Assembly: GCF_029946505.1 (NCBI RefSeq)
Contig: NZ_JARZHG010000019.1
Location: forward strand, 1 to 64,000
Source: Polyangium sp. y55x31
GTDB taxonomy: Bacteria > Myxococcota_A > Polyangia > Polyangiales > Polyangiaceae
DNA length: 64,000 nucleotides
Reading direction: 5' to 3'
The notes below the pieces were generated by a model. The model saw only the letters and a program-made list of their open reading frames with translations. It searched no databases and was not told the DNA's origin. A program made the position numbers and the translations under genes. Positions 35,138 to 43,912 of this stretch are shown here, in pieces; position 1 is the stretch's first letter; every line of letters begins with the position of its first letter.

Positions 35138-36487
35138 TCAAGGACAAGCCTGCTCCGCCGGCACTGCTTCGCTGCGGAGCCACGCCGCCGCGCAGGCCGA
35201 GGCGTCGTACCCGGCCACGGATTTCACGATGTCGAGCAGGTCCTGGAAATGCGCGGCCTTCCCCTTGTACTTCAGGAAAAACGCCTTCAGCGACGGATCG
35301 AGCTTCGCCTTGCCCACCTTCGCCTCGAGCGCGCGGAAGAAAAACGCGCCTTTCATGTAGGCGATGTCCCCGAAGAGCCCGTCCTTCAGGACGTCGACCA
35401 CGCCGCAGCCCTCCGGCCAGGCGATCTTCGACGTGGCCCCGGCCATCGCATTGTTCAGGCGGGTCTGGTAATGGGACCAGAGCTTCATCCCCTCGTCCGC
35501 GCCCAGCACCTCCGTGATCGCCCGCGCTTCGAGGTAACTCACCGTGCCCTCGGAGAGCACGAAATCCTCCCAGCACGCCGGGCGCACGCCGTCGCCGAAC
35601 CATCCGTGCGCCGCCTCGTGCGCCTGGATCCACGGGTCTCCCATGGCGATCGTCGAGACGTGCCAGAGCGGGTGATGCTCCATGCCCCCGTAGGCCCCGG
35701 CCCCCCAGTCCACCGCAATGGGGCCCGCCTCGCCGCCGAACGGATACCCGGCGAGCATCGTCTCGTAAAAATTCATGATGTCGACGAGCTTCGCCGTCCC
35801 TTTTTGCGCGTCCGTCCCCCCGCCCGGCAGGTAATGGGCCACGAGGCGCGTCCCCTGGTACGTCGTCCCGATGTCGAGCTTCGTGTAGCTCCCCGTCGCC
35901 CAGGCGATCTGGTACGACGGCGCGTCGATCCCGATCGTGGACGGATACACCGTCGTCATCCCGTCGGGCGTACCCGTCACCGTGAGCTCGAACGTCGTCC
36001 CGTCCGCGGGATCCGAATGGCACGGGAAGAGGTTGCCGCAGAAGTAGGGCCAGACGAGGGTCGAGCCCTTCTCCATGAGCCCTTCGAACTGCGCCTGCTG
36101 CTTGAACTTGTAATCGATCGTGATCTGAAAGGAGCCCTGTGACTTCGGCACGCCGACGTCGAGCTGCCCCTGCGCGAGCGTCCATTTCAGCGGGCCCTCC
36201 GCGCGCGACACGCCCTCGATCTCGAGCCCCGCCGCCTCGAACGACGCGCCCGTGCCGTCGAGCGAGCCTGCAAGGTCGATCACCGCGGTCCCGCTCATCG
36301 TCGAGAGGTCGACGGTGAGCGCCGTCTTCTGGATGTTCCGGCCGAGATCCGCCGACGGCTCGGGCGGCGGCTCGACAGGCGTCCCCGTGGTGCCGGGCTT
36401 CTCGTCGACGTCGTTCTGGGCGCAGCCGAGGGCCGCGAGGACGACAATTCCCATCCCGACGTGCCTCGCGTATCGACCGATCCGCAT
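35138..36487 (-). CDS. M1-family metallopeptidase, lipoprotein
   Basis: 449 residues from ATG at 36487. The lipobox LAALGC (Cys22) is followed by a disordered Pro/Glu linker and an N-terminal beta domain. The zinc site is HEAAH (about 290) followed by 18 residues and Glu in LSEGTVSY, the gluzincin HExxH-X18-E pattern. The usual GxMEN substrate motif appears as GGMEHH, so exopeptidase specificity may differ. Acts at the cell surface or periplasm. A very long opening continues upstream in this frame but is antisense to the VgrG island and not coding. Confidence 0.93.
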   Translation of the reverse strand: MRIGRYARHVGMGIVVLAALGCAQNDVDEKPGTTGTPVEPPPEPSADLGRNIQKTALTVDLSTMSGTAVIDLAGSLDGTGASFEAAGLEIEGVSRAEGPLKWTLAQGQLDVGVPKSQGSFQITIDYKFKQQAQFEGLMEKGSTLVWPYFCGNLFPCHSDPADGTTFELTVTGTPDGMTTVYPSTIGIDAPSYQIAWATGSYTKLDIGTTYQGTRLVAHYLPGGGTDAQKGTAKLVDIMNFYETMLAGYPFGGEAGPIAVDWGAGAYGGMEHHPLWHVSTIAMGDPWIQAHEAAHGWFGDGVRPACWEDFVLSEGTVSYLEARAITEVLGADEGMKLWSHYQTRLNNAMAGATSKIAWPEGCGVVDVLKDGLFGDIAYMKGAFFFRALEAKVGKAKLDPSLKAFFLKYKGKAAHFQDLLDIVKSVAGYDASACAAAWLRSEAVPAEQACP

Positions 36488-36658
36488 GTGCTTCCTCCGT
36501 GCGAGCGCTTGATCATCCACGCCGCGAGGAGACCATGTCAAGGCCGCGCGCGTCGGGAAATTTCCGCTGCCTCTGCGACCGTGCTTTCCGGGCGGTGCCC
36601 CTTTACGACCGGCACGGCCCCGTGCTCTACTCTCGCACCACGTGCCGGAGCGTGAGCG

Positions 36659-39025
36659 ATGAGCGAGATCTTCACCTTCTTGTCCACCGCCTTCCCCCCG
36701 ACCGCGCAGGTCACGGCTTTCAAGGGGCGGGAGGCCATTTCGCGGACGTATGAATTCGACATCGCGTTGAAGCTCACAGGGCTCGACGTCGACGTCGCCG
36801 CCGCGGTCGGAGCGCGCGCCACCCTGAACATCGATCGCGGCCTCGGCGCGCCGCCGTTCGCCTTTCACGGCATCCTCGCGTCCGTCGAGCTCGTGAACGA
36901 TTACGGTGCGTACGGACTCTACCTCGCGCGTCTCGTCCCGACGTACTGGCAGCTCACGCTCACGCGCCACAGCCGCATCTTCACGGACGCGAGCATCCCC
37001 GAGATCATCGAGGCCATCCTGAAAGAGGGCGGGCTCGGGTCGAACGATTACAGGATCTCGCTCTGGCACGACTATCCCAAGCTCGAACACGTTTGCCAGT
37101 ACCGCGAGAGCAATTACGATTTCATCGCCCGCCTCGCCGAGCGTGAGGGCATCTACTTCTACTTCGAGCAGAGCGAGGATCGCGAGGTCCTGGTGTTCAC
37201 GGACACGCGCTCGGCGCACAAGAAGCTCGCGCCGAAGCCGGTGAAGTATTTCCCCGCGCCGCCCGGCGACGTCTCCGCGGGCGAGTCGCTCCGCTCGTTC
37301 CGGTGTCGCTCGAACGCGCTGCCCGGGCGCGTGAAGGTCACGGATTACAACTACCTGAAGCCGAGCCTGGAGGTCAAAGGCAGCGCCGAGCTCTCGGGCA
37401 AGGGCGATATCGTGCTTTACGGCGAGAACGTGAAGACGCCCGGCGAGGGCAAGCGATACGCCTCGATCCGCGCCGAGGAGATCGCCGCGCGGCAGACGGT
37501 GTACACGGGCACGGGCCCGCAGTTTTACCTGCGGCCGGGCTACGTGTTCGTGCTCGAAGAGCACCCGCGGCTCGCGTTCAACAGCGATTACCTCACGATC
37601 GAGATCGAGCACCTCGGCAATCAATCGGCGAGCGGCGAGGACATGGAGATGCTCTTCGGCGAGGAGGCGCCCACGAAGGAGACGTACCTCGCCACCGTGC
37701 ACGCGATCCCGCACGGGACGCAGTTCCGCGCCGAGCGCAAGACGCCCTGGCCGCGCATCGACGGCGTGGTCGACGGCGTGGTCGACGGCGTCGCGGCGAG
37801 CCCGTACGCGCAAATCGACGGCCACGGCCGCTACAAGGTGAACATCTTCTTCGACGAGGGCGACGCGATCGACGGCTCGCGCTCGACGTGGGTGCGCATG
37901 CTCCAGCCGCACGGCGGCACCGTCGAGGGCCATCATTTCCCGCTGCGCAAGGGCACGGAGGTGCACCTCGTCTTCCTCGGCGGCGACCCGGATCGGCCCG
38001 TGATCGTGGGCGCCGCGCACAACGCCGAGACGCCGAGCGTGGTGACGCAGGGCAATTACACGAAGAATTTGATCCGCTCGGGATCGAACAACTTCATCGA
38101 GATGGAGGATCTCCTCGGCTCGACGCACGTGCACATCTATGCGCCGAAGCTCAACTCCTCGCTCCACCTCGGCGCCGGCCCCTACAACTTCGACCTCCGC
38201 ACGGACGGCAGCGGCCACATTTATACGGGCGTGAACTTCGACGTCGACGTGATGGCGAACAAGACCGAGGACGTCCACGGGACCATCACCGAGACGTACG
38301 AGGGCCCGTTCACGACGACGGTCACGAATCCCGTCACGCAGACGTACAATGCGACGCTGAACGAGACCGTCGAGGGCGCGGTCACCGTCCGTTACAACGA
38401 CATCCTCGACCTCCAGGTCACGAGCAACACGACGCAGGTCTACAAGGCCGTCGTCGATCTGAACGTGCACGGTACGAACACCGAGCGCTTCCACAGCACC
38501 TACGACGAGACGGTGCACGGGAAGATGACGGGGATTTACCTCGGCACGCGGTTCCAGGGTGTGACGGGCGAGGACAAACTGTTCGTCGACGGCAACCAGG
38601 ACATCCACGTCACCGGGCCCTCGGTGGAAAAGATCGACGGCACCTACGACCTCACGGTCAAGGGCAACATGACCACGTCGATCAACGGCAACCAGAAGAT
38701 CTCGACGCAGGGCCCGGTCGAGTGGTTCAAGGCGGCCGAGTTCAGCGGCTTCACGGGCGGCGCCAAGTTCGACGGCCACGCCGGGTTTGCCTTGAGCTGG
38801 TTCGCGGGCGCGCAGATCTCGATCTTCGGCGGCCTCAAGATGGATCTGACGGCCGCGGTCGCGCTCGCGCTCACGCTCGGGCCATCGATCACGATCACGC
38901 CGCTCGCCATGGACATGAAGGCGACGAACTTGAATGCGCTCGGCCTCAAGCTCCAGGCGATCGGCAACAAGCTCGAAGCGAAGGGCCTGAGCCTCGGCGT
39001 CGCCGGCTTGCACGTCAACACCTGA
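36659..39025 (+). CDS. vgrG: Type VI secretion spike protein VgrG
   Basis: 788 residues. VgrG trimers cap the Hcp tube and carry effectors. The gp27-like region fills about 1-360 (AREGIYFYFEQ, ALPGRVKVTDYNYLKP). The gp5/OB-like part follows with YAQIDGHGRYKVNIFFDEG and STWVRMLQPHGG, then HFPLRKGTEVHLVFLGGDPDRPVIVG. After that is a long beta-repeat needle of alternating polar/hydrophobic residues (about 470-690). The final 100 residues are hydrophobic and repetitive and have no toxin motif. A tandem DGVVDGVVDGVA is a small internal repeat. It opens a six-gene plus-strand cluster. Confidence 0.95.
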   Translation: MSEIFTFLSTAFPPTAQVTAFKGREAISRTYEFDIALKLTGLDVDVAAAVGARATLNIDRGLGAPPFAFHGILASVELVNDYGAYGLYLARLVPTYWQLTLTRHSRIFTDASIPEIIEAILKEGGLGSNDYRISLWHDYPKLEHVCQYRESNYDFIARLAEREGIYFYFEQSEDREVLVFTDTRSAHKKLAPKPVKYFPAPPGDVSAGESLRSFRCRSNALPGRVKVTDYNYLKPSLEVKGSAELSGKGDIVLYGENVKTPGEGKRYASIRAEEIAARQTVYTGTGPQFYLRPGYVFVLEEHPRLAFNSDYLTIEIEHLGNQSASGEDMEMLFGEEAPTKETYLATVHAIPHGTQFRAERKTPWPRIDGVVDGVVDGVAASPYAQIDGHGRYKVNIFFDEGDAIDGSRSTWVRMLQPHGGTVEGHHFPLRKGTEVHLVFLGGDPDRPVIVGAAHNAETPSVVTQGNYTKNLIRSGSNNFIEMEDLLGSTHVHIYAPKLNSSLHLGAGPYNFDLRTDGSGHIYTGVNFDVDVMANKTEDVHGTITETYEGPFTTTVTNPVTQTYNATLNETVEGAVTVRYNDILDLQVTSNTTQVYKAVVDLNVHGTNTERFHSTYDETVHGKMTGIYLGTRFQGVTGEDKLFVDGNQDIHVTGPSVEKIDGTYDLTVKGNMTTSINGNQKISTQGPVEWFKAAEFSGFTGGAKFDGHAGFALSWFAGAQISIFGGLKMDLTAAVALALTLGPSITITPLAMDMKATNLNALGLKLQAIGNKLEAKGLSLGVAGLHVNT

Positions 39026-39055
39026 GCCCCGCGTTTTCCAGCGAGATCCTCGCGC

Positions 39056-41704
39056 GTGAAGATCCTGAAGCCTCTCCGGCTCTCCTTCGTGCACCGCACC
39101 TTCGAGCACAAGCGGCGGTGCCTCTTCGTGCCCACGGTCCTGGCGCTCTTCCCGTTCGATTCGCCGAAATCGATCGGGACCGAGGTCGACCTCTGGAAGA
39201 TGGCGGGCAAGGAGCTCGGCCGGTTTGGCGTGCTCGACCATTGCATGTGGAAGCCTCGGGGCGAGCTGCTCGTCACGGGGCATTGTTACCCCCCCGGCAA
39301 AAAAGAAGCCCCCTACGCGCACGTAAAAGTGTCGCTGGGGACGATCGAGAAGACGCTTTACGTGATCGGGGATCGCACCTGGGGCCTCATGGGCCCGAGT
39401 GATCCGGTCCCGTTCACGCAGATGCCGATCGACTGGGCGCACGCGTTCGGCGGCGAGAAATACCCGCAGAACCCGGTGGGGAAGGGCCTCTCGCCGATCA
39501 AGACCGAGTCCGGACAAGCGATCCACCCGCTGCCGAACGTCGAGGATCCGAGGCACGTCGTCAAATCGAAGGGCGACCGCCCCGAGCCGGCCGGGCTCGG
39601 GCCGTACGATCTCACCTGGCCCCATCATTTCGCGAAGATGGGGACGTACGACAAGAAATGGCTGGAGGAGCAGTTCCCCGGCTTCGCGCTCGACATCGAT
39701 TTCGGGGTCTTCAACGTCGCGCCGCCCGATCAGCGCCTGGAAGGGTATTTCCGCGGCGACGAGACGTTCCGGATCGAGAACATGCACCCGGACGAGAGCG
39801 TCATCGAGTCGCATCTCCCGGGCGTCGTCGCGCGGTGTTTCTTGCAGCTCTCGCCCGAGAAGGGCGACGACCTCGTCGAGGTCCCGCTGCACCTCGAAAC
39901 CGTGCAGCTCTTCCCGCACCTCGGACGTGGCATCGTGATGTTTCGGGGCCTTCACGAGATCGAGGAGCCCGACGCCTCCGACGTGCGGGTCGCCATGGCG
40001 GCGCTCGAAGACCTCGGCGACGAGCCGAAGCCACGCGCCCATTACGAGCAGGTCTTCGCGCAGCGGATGGATCGCAAGAATGCGCATCTGCACATCCTGC
40101 GTGACCCCGACCTCATGCCACGCAGCCTCGCCACGGCCCCGAAGGCCGCGCCGGTCCTCGCGGACGAGTACGACCAGGCCATCGAGCAGGAGATGCTCGT
40201 CTTGAAGAATGCGCGGCGCAAGGCCCAGGCCGAGCTCGACCGCGGGCGCGAGCGCGCGATCGCGATGGGCGCGGACCCGGAGACGTTGCCCCGACAAACG
40301 GTGCCGCCCGAGGAAGAGGTGCCGAGCCTCGACGATTTGCCTGCCTACGTCGATCGGATGAACACCGAGGCCGACAAGCAAAAGGCCGAGGCGGAGAAGA
40401 AGCAGGCGGAGGCCGAGCAGAAGGTCCGCGCGATGTGCGCGGCGCAGGGCCTCGATTACGACGAGATCATCCGCAAGGCGCGGCGCGAGAAGACGGGACC
40501 GCCGAAGTTCAGCGCCGAAAAGGAGATCGAAAAGCTGCGCGACATGGCGGAGCTTTCGAAGAACGCGGGCGTCGAGCTGCCGGGCCTGGCCGAGAAGCTC
40601 GCGGACCCCGAGCTTCTGGACAAACTGCGCAAGGCCGAGGAGCAGGTCCACGCGGCGTATCGGATCGCGGCGCACCAGGCCGAGGCGCCGGCGCCGATGG
40701 AGCCGGAGGAGAGCGAGCGGGCGCGGGCCGAGATCCGGCGCGCCTACGCGACGGGTGAAAAGCTCGCGCGGCGTGATTTTTCGGGCGCGGATCTCTCGGG
40801 CATTGATCTCTCGGGCGCGGATCTCGAAGAGGTCTACCTCGAAGGCGCGAACCTCTCGGGCGCGAATCTGACGGGCGCGAAGCTCGATCGTGCCGTGCTC
40901 GCGCGGGCGAACCTCACGAATGCGCGCCTCGCGCTCTCCTCGCTGCGGGAGGCGAACCTCGGACGCGCGCGGCTCGAAGGCGCCGATTTCGAGGGCGCGG
41001 ATTTCTCCGGCGCGACGCTCCACGAGACCGACGCGGCAGGGGCGAAGCTCCTCGGTGTCTTGCTCGACGGCGCGCTCCTGATCGAGCTTCGGCTCGAAGG
41101 CGCGGATCTTTCGGGCGCGCGCGGCGAGAAGCTCTTTTTCGTCAAGTGCAATCTCCACGGTGTCCGCTGGGCGGGCGCAAAACTCGGGAAGTCGAGCTTC
41201 ATCGAGTCGAATCTGACCGACGCCGATTTCACGGGCGCCGACCTCGTGTCGTGCACGTTCGTCGGCGTCACGGCCGACGGGGCGCGGTTCGACGGCGCGA
41301 ACCTCGAAAACATCCGCGTCGTGCACGGCTCGACGATGGAGCGGACGAGCTTCAAGGGCGCCAAGCTGCCCGGCTCGAACCTGCGCGGGGCGAGGCTTCA
41401 ATCGTCCGATTTCACGGAGGCCACGATCTCGAAGAGCGACCTCTCCGAGGCGGATCTGCGCGGGGCGAGCCTCGCGCGCGTGATCGCGGTGGACTCGCGG
41501 TTCGTCGGGACGGACCTCCGCAATGCGCAGTGCGTCTCGGCGAACCTCATGCTCGGCATCATGCACAAGGCGCGCCTCGCGGGCGCCGATTTCACGGGCG
41601 CGAACCTCTTCGCGGCGGATCTGCTGCGCGCCGTCGGCGACGACGAGACGCGCTTCGATCGCGCGAACCTGAAGCGCGTCGTGCACCAGAGGTCGGCCCG
41701 ATGA
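39056..41704 (+). CDS. DUF2169 protein fused to pentapeptide repeats
   Basis: 882 residues from GTG at 39056. Residues about 25-320 show the DUF2169 pattern found beside vgrG genes (PIDWAHAFGGEKYPQNPVGKG, FGVFNVAPPDQRLEGYFRGDE, FRIENMHPDE). Residues about 370-520 are charged and helical, probably coiled coil. From about 570 to the end run pentapeptide repeats A(D/N)LxG, which fold as a right-handed quadrilateral beta-helix. The domain order suggests an adaptor or cargo for the VgrG spike. Its stop overlaps the next start (ATGA). Confidence 0.92.
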   Translation: MKILKPLRLSFVHRTFEHKRRCLFVPTVLALFPFDSPKSIGTEVDLWKMAGKELGRFGVLDHCMWKPRGELLVTGHCYPPGKKEAPYAHVKVSLGTIEKTLYVIGDRTWGLMGPSDPVPFTQMPIDWAHAFGGEKYPQNPVGKGLSPIKTESGQAIHPLPNVEDPRHVVKSKGDRPEPAGLGPYDLTWPHHFAKMGTYDKKWLEEQFPGFALDIDFGVFNVAPPDQRLEGYFRGDETFRIENMHPDESVIESHLPGVVARCFLQLSPEKGDDLVEVPLHLETVQLFPHLGRGIVMFRGLHEIEEPDASDVRVAMAALEDLGDEPKPRAHYEQVFAQRMDRKNAHLHILRDPDLMPRSLATAPKAAPVLADEYDQAIEQEMLVLKNARRKAQAELDRGRERAIAMGADPETLPRQTVPPEEEVPSLDDLPAYVDRMNTEADKQKAEAEKKQAEAEQKVRAMCAAQGLDYDEIIRKARREKTGPPKFSAEKEIEKLRDMAELSKNAGVELPGLAEKLADPELLDKLRKAEEQVHAAYRIAAHQAEAPAPMEPEESERARAEIRRAYATGEKLARRDFSGADLSGIDLSGADLEEVYLEGANLSGANLTGAKLDRAVLARANLTNARLALSSLREANLGRARLEGADFEGADFSGATLHETDAAGAKLLGVLLDGALLIELRLEGADLSGARGEKLFFVKCNLHGVRWAGAKLGKSSFIESNLTDADFTGADLVSCTFVGVTADGARFDGANLENIRVVHGSTMERTSFKGAKLPGSNLRGARLQSSDFTEATISKSDLSEADLRGASLARVIAVDSRFVGTDLRNAQCVSANLMLGIMHKARLAGADFTGANLFAADLLRAVGDDETRFDRANLKRVVHQRSAR

Positions 41705-42753
41705 ACCGCGAAGAGCTCGTCGCGCTCGTGAAGAACGGGGAGATCGTCACCGAGGTCGACCTCTCGGGGCTCGATCTCTCGGGCGCAGACCTTTCGGGTG
41801 GCATCTTCGAGAAGGTCGCGCTCAAAGGCGCGAATCTTTCGGGCGCGCGGCTCAAGGAGAGCGTGCTTTGTGGCTGTGACCTCTCCGAGGCGAACCTCGA
41901 AGGGGCGAACCTGCATCACGCCTCCGTGCTCGAATCGAAGCTCGTCGGCGCGAATTTGAAGAAGCTCTACGCGCCGATCGCTCGGTTCGTCGAGTCGAAC
42001 CTCGCGGGCGCGGATCTCTCGGGATCGAACCTGCTCACGGTCTTTTTCGTCGAGTGTGATCTCTCGGGCGCCTCGCTCGCCGAGGTCACGTTCGATCGCG
42101 GCGCGCTCGTCGATGCGAAGGTCGACGGGCTCGACTTGCGGGGCAGCCTCGTCAAGCAATCGGTCATTGCGAAGACCGATCTACGAAAGAGCCTGCTCAC
42201 GAAGACGCGCTTCGAGATCGCGGTGCTGCACGAATCGGTCCTCGCGGGCATGGATCTCGCGGGGATGGATCTCGGCGCATCGCAGTTCGTGGACGCGGAC
42301 CTCTCGGGCGCGGATCTCTCGGGGGCGAACCTCGAGCAATGCAATTTCAAGGGCGCGGACCTCCGGGGCGCGAAGCTCGAAAAGGCGCGGGCGCCGAAGG
42401 CCATGTTCGCCGCGGCGAAGCTCGAAGGGGCGATTCTCTCCGGCGCGATGCTGCGCGAGACGCTTTTCGTGGAGGCGCTGGCCACGGGCGCGAATTTCGA
42501 GAAGGCCGACCTCGAGCTCTCGGTGTTCGTCCGCGCCTCGTGCGTGGGCGCGCGCTTCGGCGGGGCCACGCTCTCGTATGCGGATTTTTCGAATGCCGAC
42601 ATTTCGCGCGCCGATTTCGCGGGCGCGAACATGCTGCGGACGCGGCTCCACCGCGTGAAGGACGAGGACGCGACGTTCGGGCTCGCCCGGAAGATCGCGC
42701 TCGGCGACGACGCGGAGCTCGCCGAGGCGGAAGGATTCTTGCCGGCCTCCTGA
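41701..42753 (+). CDS. Pentapeptide-repeat protein
   Basis: 350 residues, almost wholly pentapeptide repeats (about 18-325; LDLSGADLSGG, ANLSGAR, ADFSNADISRADFAGANM) interrupted by less regular turns. The N-terminal MNREELVALVKNGE is a short helical cap. Translation is coupled to the preceding DUF2169-pentapeptide gene by ATGA, and the two repeat regions are similar, so duplication is likely. No toxin or catalytic motif is visible. It could mimic DNA, as some pentapeptide proteins do, or pair with its neighbour; both are guesses. Confidence 0.92.
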   Translation: MNREELVALVKNGEIVTEVDLSGLDLSGADLSGGIFEKVALKGANLSGARLKESVLCGCDLSEANLEGANLHHASVLESKLVGANLKKLYAPIARFVESNLAGADLSGSNLLTVFFVECDLSGASLAEVTFDRGALVDAKVDGLDLRGSLVKQSVIAKTDLRKSLLTKTRFEIAVLHESVLAGMDLAGMDLGASQFVDADLSGADLSGANLEQCNFKGADLRGAKLEKARAPKAMFAAAKLEGAILSGAMLRETLFVEALATGANFEKADLELSVFVRASCVGARFGGATLSYADFSNADISRADFAGANMLRTRLHRVKDEDATFGLARKIALGDDAELAEAEGFLPAS

Positions 42754-42805
42754 GGGGGCGGTTTTTTCGAGGCGCGGAGCTTACGGAGAGGGCACGGAGA
42801 ACGAC

Positions 42806-43459
42806 ATGAACGGCAATCTCGCGAGGAAGCTCGATGAGCTCGAGGCATACCAGGTGATGGGCACGGTCGTACACGCCGAGCCCGGGCTCTTCATCGTCCG
42901 CACGGGCCGCGGCGACATGCGGGCGCGGCGCGCGACGAGCTGCCTCGTCGAGCCGCGCCTCGACGATTTCGTCCTCGTCGCGGGCGCCCCGAGCGGCGCG
43001 GCGTGGGTCCTCGCGGTGCTCGAGCGCGAAGAGGGCGCGGGCGCGTCGCTCGCTTGCGACGGCGACCTCGAAATCAAGGTGCCGGAGGGCCGCGTGCGCG
43101 TGGCCTCGAAGGAGGGCATCGATCTCGTCTCGTCGAAGGACGTCTCGGTCCTCGCCGACGGCGTGCGCGTGCACGCGGCGACGGGCAGCGTGGTGATGGA
43201 CAGCCTCTCGTACCTCGGCGGGCTCGTGCGGAGCGAGATTGGCAAACTGCGCCACGAGGGCGGCATCGTCGAGCGTGTGGTCGAGCGCGTGAGCGAACGC
43301 GTGAAGCGCTCGTTCCGCAAGGTGGAGGAGGTCGATCAGGTCAAGGCCGAGCGGATCGACTATTCTGCCAAGCAGGTCATGAGCCTTCGCGCGGAGAACG
43401 CCATCGTCACGGCCGAGGAGCTCGTGAAGATGGACGGTGAGCAGATTCATCTCGGGTGA
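42806..43459 (+). CDS. DUF3540 type VI accessory protein
   Basis: 217 residues. Residues 15-80 give the beta-rich start of DUF3540 (GTVVHAEPGLFIVRTGRG, RRATSCLVEPRLDDFVLVAG). Then comes a stretch of short beta repeats resembling the VgrG needle (DLEIKVPEGRVRVASKEGIDLVSSKDVSVLADGV) and a C-terminal amphipathic part. These proteins occur with DUF2169 and DUF4150 next to vgrG. A needle-extension or chaperone role has been proposed for such genes, but it is not shown here. Confidence 0.85.
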   Translation: MNGNLARKLDELEAYQVMGTVVHAEPGLFIVRTGRGDMRARRATSCLVEPRLDDFVLVAGAPSGAAWVLAVLEREEGAGASLACDGDLEIKVPEGRVRVASKEGIDLVSSKDVSVLADGVRVHAATGSVVMDSLSYLGGLVRSEIGKLRHEGGIVERVVERVSERVKRSFRKVEEVDQVKAERIDYSAKQVMSLRAENAIVTAEELVKMDGEQIHLG

Positions 43460-43489
43460 GCGAGAGCCGGGGCAGGGAGGAGGCGCGTC

Positions 43490-43882
43490 ATGTTCGGCAA
43501 TTCGCAGCTTGGCGGTGTGAATCTCGGGTTTCCGGACGTGTGCCTCACGCCCATGCCCGTTCCGGTGCCGATTCCGTATCCGAACGTCTCTTTCGGCCCG
43601 CTCGGCTTCCCGCCCTCGTTCAACGTCCTCTGGATGTGCACGCCGGCGCATCACCTCTTGACGACGCCGCTCATTTCGATCGGCGATACGCCGGGCATCG
43701 CGATGGGCGTGGCCTCGGGCATGATCATGTCGCCGACGCGGCCGATCACCGGGGCGTTCACCGTGCTCGTCAATGGCATTCCCGCGACCCGCATGACGAG
43801 CTTCAACATCCAGAACAACACGAACTGTCCGGGCCTCGCGATCGTGCCCGCGCAGGTCAAGGTGCTCCTGTTCGCGCCCTGA
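43490..43882 (+). CDS. DUF4150 PAAR-like spike-tip protein
   Basis: 130 residues. MFGNSQLGGVNLGFPDVCLTP with PVPVPIPYPN at the N-terminus and GVASGMIMSPTRPI near the middle are the DUF4150 pattern, with Cys and His (CLTP, CTPAHH, NCPG) in places suited to metal binding at a cone tip. PAAR proteins sharpen the VgrG spike. The protein has no extra toxin domain, so any effector must be another gene product. It sits 30 nt after DUF3540 and 30 nt before the next gene. Confidence 0.9.
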   Translation: MFGNSQLGGVNLGFPDVCLTPMPVPVPIPYPNVSFGPLGFPPSFNVLWMCTPAHHLLTTPLISIGDTPGIAMGVASGMIMSPTRPITGAFTVLVNGIPATRMTSFNIQNNTNCPGLAIVPAQVKVLLFAP

Positions 43883-43912
43883 GGCCGCGGGCTTTTCATC
43901 ACCTGGTTCGTC

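Noticed and set aside
36611-36625. Possible sigma54 site upstream of vgrG (GGCAC...TGC)
   Set aside because: GG and GC are 11 nt apart instead of 10, and the flanking consensus is poor.
36488-41686. Very long minus-strand opening (about 1700 codons) antisense to the VgrG and pentapeptide genes
   Set aside because: It arises from GC-biased third positions and the regular pentapeptide codons on the other strand. It has no start site or domain, and its protein is Arg/Glu/Ala low complexity. Only its end, from 36487 down, is the M1 peptidase.
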